Made by a program: the position numbers and the translations under genes. Below the pieces are notes generated by a model. That model had not been told where the DNA came from and did no database searches. It saw only the letters and a list, made by a program, of their open reading frames with translations. From positions 7,616 to 25,065 of the forward strand of contig DGYJ01000115.1 in assembly GCA_002396665.1 (NCBI GenBank): a stretch of DNA of 17,450 nt. The letters run 5' to 3'. Positions 15,553 through 17,450 of the stretch are shown here, piece by piece; positions within the stretch are counted from its first letter, which is position 1; each line of letters opens with the position of its first letter. Origin of the DNA: Bdellovibrionaceae bacterium UBA5009. GTDB lineage: Bacteria > Bdellovibrionota > Bdellovibrionia > Bdellovibrionales > Bdellovibrionaceae.

Positions 15553-16992
15553 TTACGGGTAGATATTAAAAATGCCCCGAAGCTCGGCTGCAAGTAAGCT
15601 GTGCATAGCTGCAGACGGAAGAACCCCTTTAACAGTTGCATAATTTGCGTTTCCATCCGTCACCCAACGACTTGGGTTAACACCACGCCAAGAATTTAAT
15701 TCAATAGCTTGGTCCATTCGAACACCCACTTGCGAAGTCACCCATGTATTGTATTGGCTGACTTCACCAGTGGTATCCCAGACAGATCCAGCCCCACCCG
15801 ACGGGGTTTGATTCACTTCAGTCGCAAACTGATCTGTTGATGTTGTGCGAGGCCCAATCTTTGTTTGTAAAACCTGATAAGTGCCACTGTTGTAGGCCTG
15901 GGTCCACATCTGTTGTGCCCCTGCTTGTACTTTTGCAATTGCCGTATTCGGTTTTGCACCAAAGTCGTTTGTGCCGATTTGATTTATAAAGTATTTTGCA
16001 TACTGAATCCAGTAGCTTGTTTTTGAATCTTTAAGCCAGCTCGCCATCTTTGCACCGTTAGCACTAAAATTCAAACCTGCCAAAACTTGACCAGAACTAC
16101 GATCACCAAGAAGTGTTTTTTGATAAATTCCAAAACCTTCTGGGGATTTTACATCGTCACCACTACCAGCAAAAATTTGATCACCTGCTGCAAACCAAGT
16201 CACTGCATCACCGCTGACAAAATGTCCTAAAACGATTGGACAAAATCCGTTCGGTTTACTAACTGGTTTAGTACCAGAGCTAGTGAATGCACCAAGAGCA
16301 TCCACATCACTGACCGTTGTCATTGTGGGGTTGACGAACCAAACTGATGACCCTGCAACTGAATTTGTATTTCGCATTTTCGAATTTGGCAAAAATTCGT
16401 CAGCATTAACAGACAATTCCATTTTAAGCCAAAAAACTTCACCACGGCTAAATTGTGCAATCCCAAACGAAGTTGGCAGTATGGCATCACTTTGAAGATC
16501 ATTTGCACCAGCAGGAACAACTAAAGATCTTTGTCCAGCAAACAAAATTGGCGTTGAAATTGTGGAGTCAGAATTTTGCAAGGCAGCCTTTGATATCGTG
16601 AACCCATTCGGCATGTTCACTGCACCTGCGCCAGTTAAGTACCAAGCATTGATTGCAATTTTAAGATCTGCAAAATCGCCGGAACCAATACGAACAGGCC
16701 AACGGACAAACTGTTTTGAAGCTCCTGCCGCTGTTGATTTGCCATTAAATACTGCATTTAAGGTCGAGGCCACTCGAAATGAACCCGTCAAAGCTGATGC
16801 TATGGATCTTGATTGTGAAGAATTGGCTGCCGATTTGACCTTTGCACGAACCGAAATCACCGATGACAATGTCCCAGCGGAATTTTTATTTGCTGAAGAA
16901 TTGCTAACTTGAGTTTCAGTCCCAGCTGCAAATGCACTGGAAATAAAACAGAATTGAGCCACCACAAAAAAACTTAAAATATTTTTTAGCAC
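15553..16992 (-). CDS. Secreted SGNH/GDSL-hydrolase-like protein with apparently lost catalytic residues
   Basis: A 479-residue protein from GTG 16992, which has GAGGT four bases upstream; the open extension to 17052 lacks such support. Residues 1-22 are a signal peptide (cut after SSAFA). Residues about 95-260 form a beta-rich N-terminal domain. The rest resembles an SGNH hydrolase. Block III is intact as GTND (340-343). The block I region reads AAGDQIFAGSGDD, where GDS is expected, so Gln272 replaces the nucleophile Ser. The block V region reads KGVLPSAAMH (455-464), where DGxHPSAxGH is expected, so Asp becomes Lys455 and His becomes Leu458. The frame is uninterrupted, so this looks like a maintained non-catalytic binding protein rather than a decayed gene. 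The family call is from motif memory. It lies upstream of, and on the same strand as, the giant lipoprotein. Confidence 0.65.
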   Translation of the reverse strand: MLKNILSFFVVAQFCFISSAFAAGTETQVSNSSANKNSAGTLSSVISVRAKVKSAANSSQSRSIASALTGSFRVASTLNAVFNGKSTAAGASKQFVRWPVRIGSGDFADLKIAINAWYLTGAGAVNMPNGFTISKAALQNSDSTISTPILFAGQRSLVVPAGANDLQSDAILPTSFGIAQFSRGEVFWLKMELSVNADEFLPNSKMRNTNSVAGSSVWFVNPTMTTVSDVDALGAFTSSGTKPVSKPNGFCPIVLGHFVSGDAVTWFAAGDQIFAGSGDDVKSPEGFGIYQKTLLGDRSSGQVLAGLNFSANGAKMASWLKDSKTSYWIQYAKYFINQIGTNDFGAKPNTAIAKVQAGAQQMWTQAYNSGTYQVLQTKIGPRTTSTDQFATEVNQTPSGGAGSVWDTTGEVSQYNTWVTSQVGVRMDQAIELNSWRGVNPSRWVTDGNANYATVKGVLPSAAMHSLLAAELRGIFNIYP

Positions 16993-17164
16993 AAATACCT
17001 CGATTTTTATTTTGCAAATTGAATACACCATCAACACTAAAGAAACTTGCAAATATGTCCAATGCGTTTTTGAATTTTTACTGGACCGAAGTTGGGCCTT
17101 TTGGGTTTTACGGCGAAGAAAGTGTTCACACAGAGTAATTTAGTTTGTCAAATTTGATTGCCAA

Positions 17165-17450
17165 CTACAGCGTCGGGTAAGTGTACATTTTGACTCCGCT
17201 AACGGCTCCATCTTGAAAAGTACAAGTCGAAGTAGTTAATGGATCACCAAAACCTTGAAATGCTCCAAGATTAGCTGAATATGCGCAGCTTTCGTTGGAT
17301 TCACAGAGGCCATTGTTATTTCCACTCGTCGAAGGAATTTCTATAGCATTTAACAAAAAGGTATGTCCGCTACCATCCAATTGGGAGATATCACCATGGA
17401 CAGAACTTGGACAAGGCATACCAGGGTAAAATACTCCATTTTTTCCACGC
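17165..17450 (-). CDS. C-terminal part of a secreted or surface protein (runs off the right edge)
   Basis: The minus-strand frame is open from the window edge to TAG at 17165-17167, giving 94 residues. An internal ATG at 17419 has no ribosome-binding site and the open frame continues beyond it, so this is read as the end of a longer gene. Four cysteines (MPCPSS, GLCESNESCAY, TSTCTF), Gly/Ser/Asn-rich loops and no hydrophobic helix suggest an exported, disulphide-stabilised domain. I recognise no family. It is on the same strand as the SGNH-like gene, whose start is 172 bp downstream. That gap is AT-rich and contains TTGACA on the minus strand, with no convincing -10 partner. Confidence 0.5.
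   Translation of the reverse strand, partial: RGKNGVFYPGMPCPSSVHGDISQLDGSGHTFLLNAIEIPSTSGNNNGLCESNESCAYSANLGAFQGFGDPLTTSTCTFQDGAVSGVKMYTYPTL

Noticed and set aside
15553..16992. SGNH-like gene as a decayed pseudogene
   Set aside because: There is no stop or frameshift in 479 codons, and the signal peptide and ribosome-binding site are intact, so a maintained non-catalytic protein fits better.
17093..17150. TTGACA on the minus strand as the promoter of the SGNH-like gene
   Set aside because: The -35 box is perfect, but no reasonable -10 hexamer occurs 16-18 bases downstream.

Overview
The window looks like chromosome from a moderately AT-rich Gram-negative delta-type bacterium. My best guess is Bdellovibrionota (Bdellovibrio or a relative). 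This rests on overall protein character: many small signal-peptide beta-barrel proteins, an orphan FecR-type protein, and large secreted Calx-beta/delta-60 proteins. No marker gene proves it. There are no rRNA, tRNA, CRISPR, insertion-sequence or phage features.

Left part (1-5376): the 5' portion of a cysteine-rich zinc-finger-like gene runs off the left edge on the minus strand. Divergent from it is a tight plus-strand operon: a YdcZ/DUF606-type membrane protein, then xdhA, xdhB and xdhC. These encode the FeS/FAD subunit, the molybdopterin subunit and the maturation factor of xanthine dehydrogenase, and the key cofactor and active-site residues are present. This block is a purine (hypoxanthine/xanthine to urate) oxidation module with a possible small transporter.

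Middle part (5395-9766): two divergent beta-barrel-like envelope proteins have start codons only 18 bp apart. RlmN (23S rRNA/tRNA A2503/A37 methylation) follows on the minus strand, directly coupled to a conserved 81-residue protein. A bidirectional hairpin sits between the convergent OMP and rlmN genes. On the plus strand, a membrane-anchored uncharacterised protein with a DTGNGACE motif overlaps (ATGA) a YkgJ-type cysteine-cluster protein, which ends in a probable intrinsic terminator.

Right part (9934-17450) is an accessory-looking cell-surface region. It holds a FecR-domain protein fused through a Pro/Thr linker to a beta-rich C-terminal domain. Convergent with it, with a 4-bp overlap, is a giant lipoprotein with three Calx-beta domains, a beta-solenoid-like middle and seven delta-60-type units, which I read as a 7-bladed propeller. 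Upstream of that, on the same strand, is a secreted SGNH-hydrolase-like protein whose catalytic Ser, Asp and His positions all appear replaced, and then the C-terminus of another secreted protein. The most notable observation is this apparent SGNH pseudoenzyme beside the propeller lipoprotein and the FecR/beta-domain chimera. They may form an envelope or surface module, but that link is inference.
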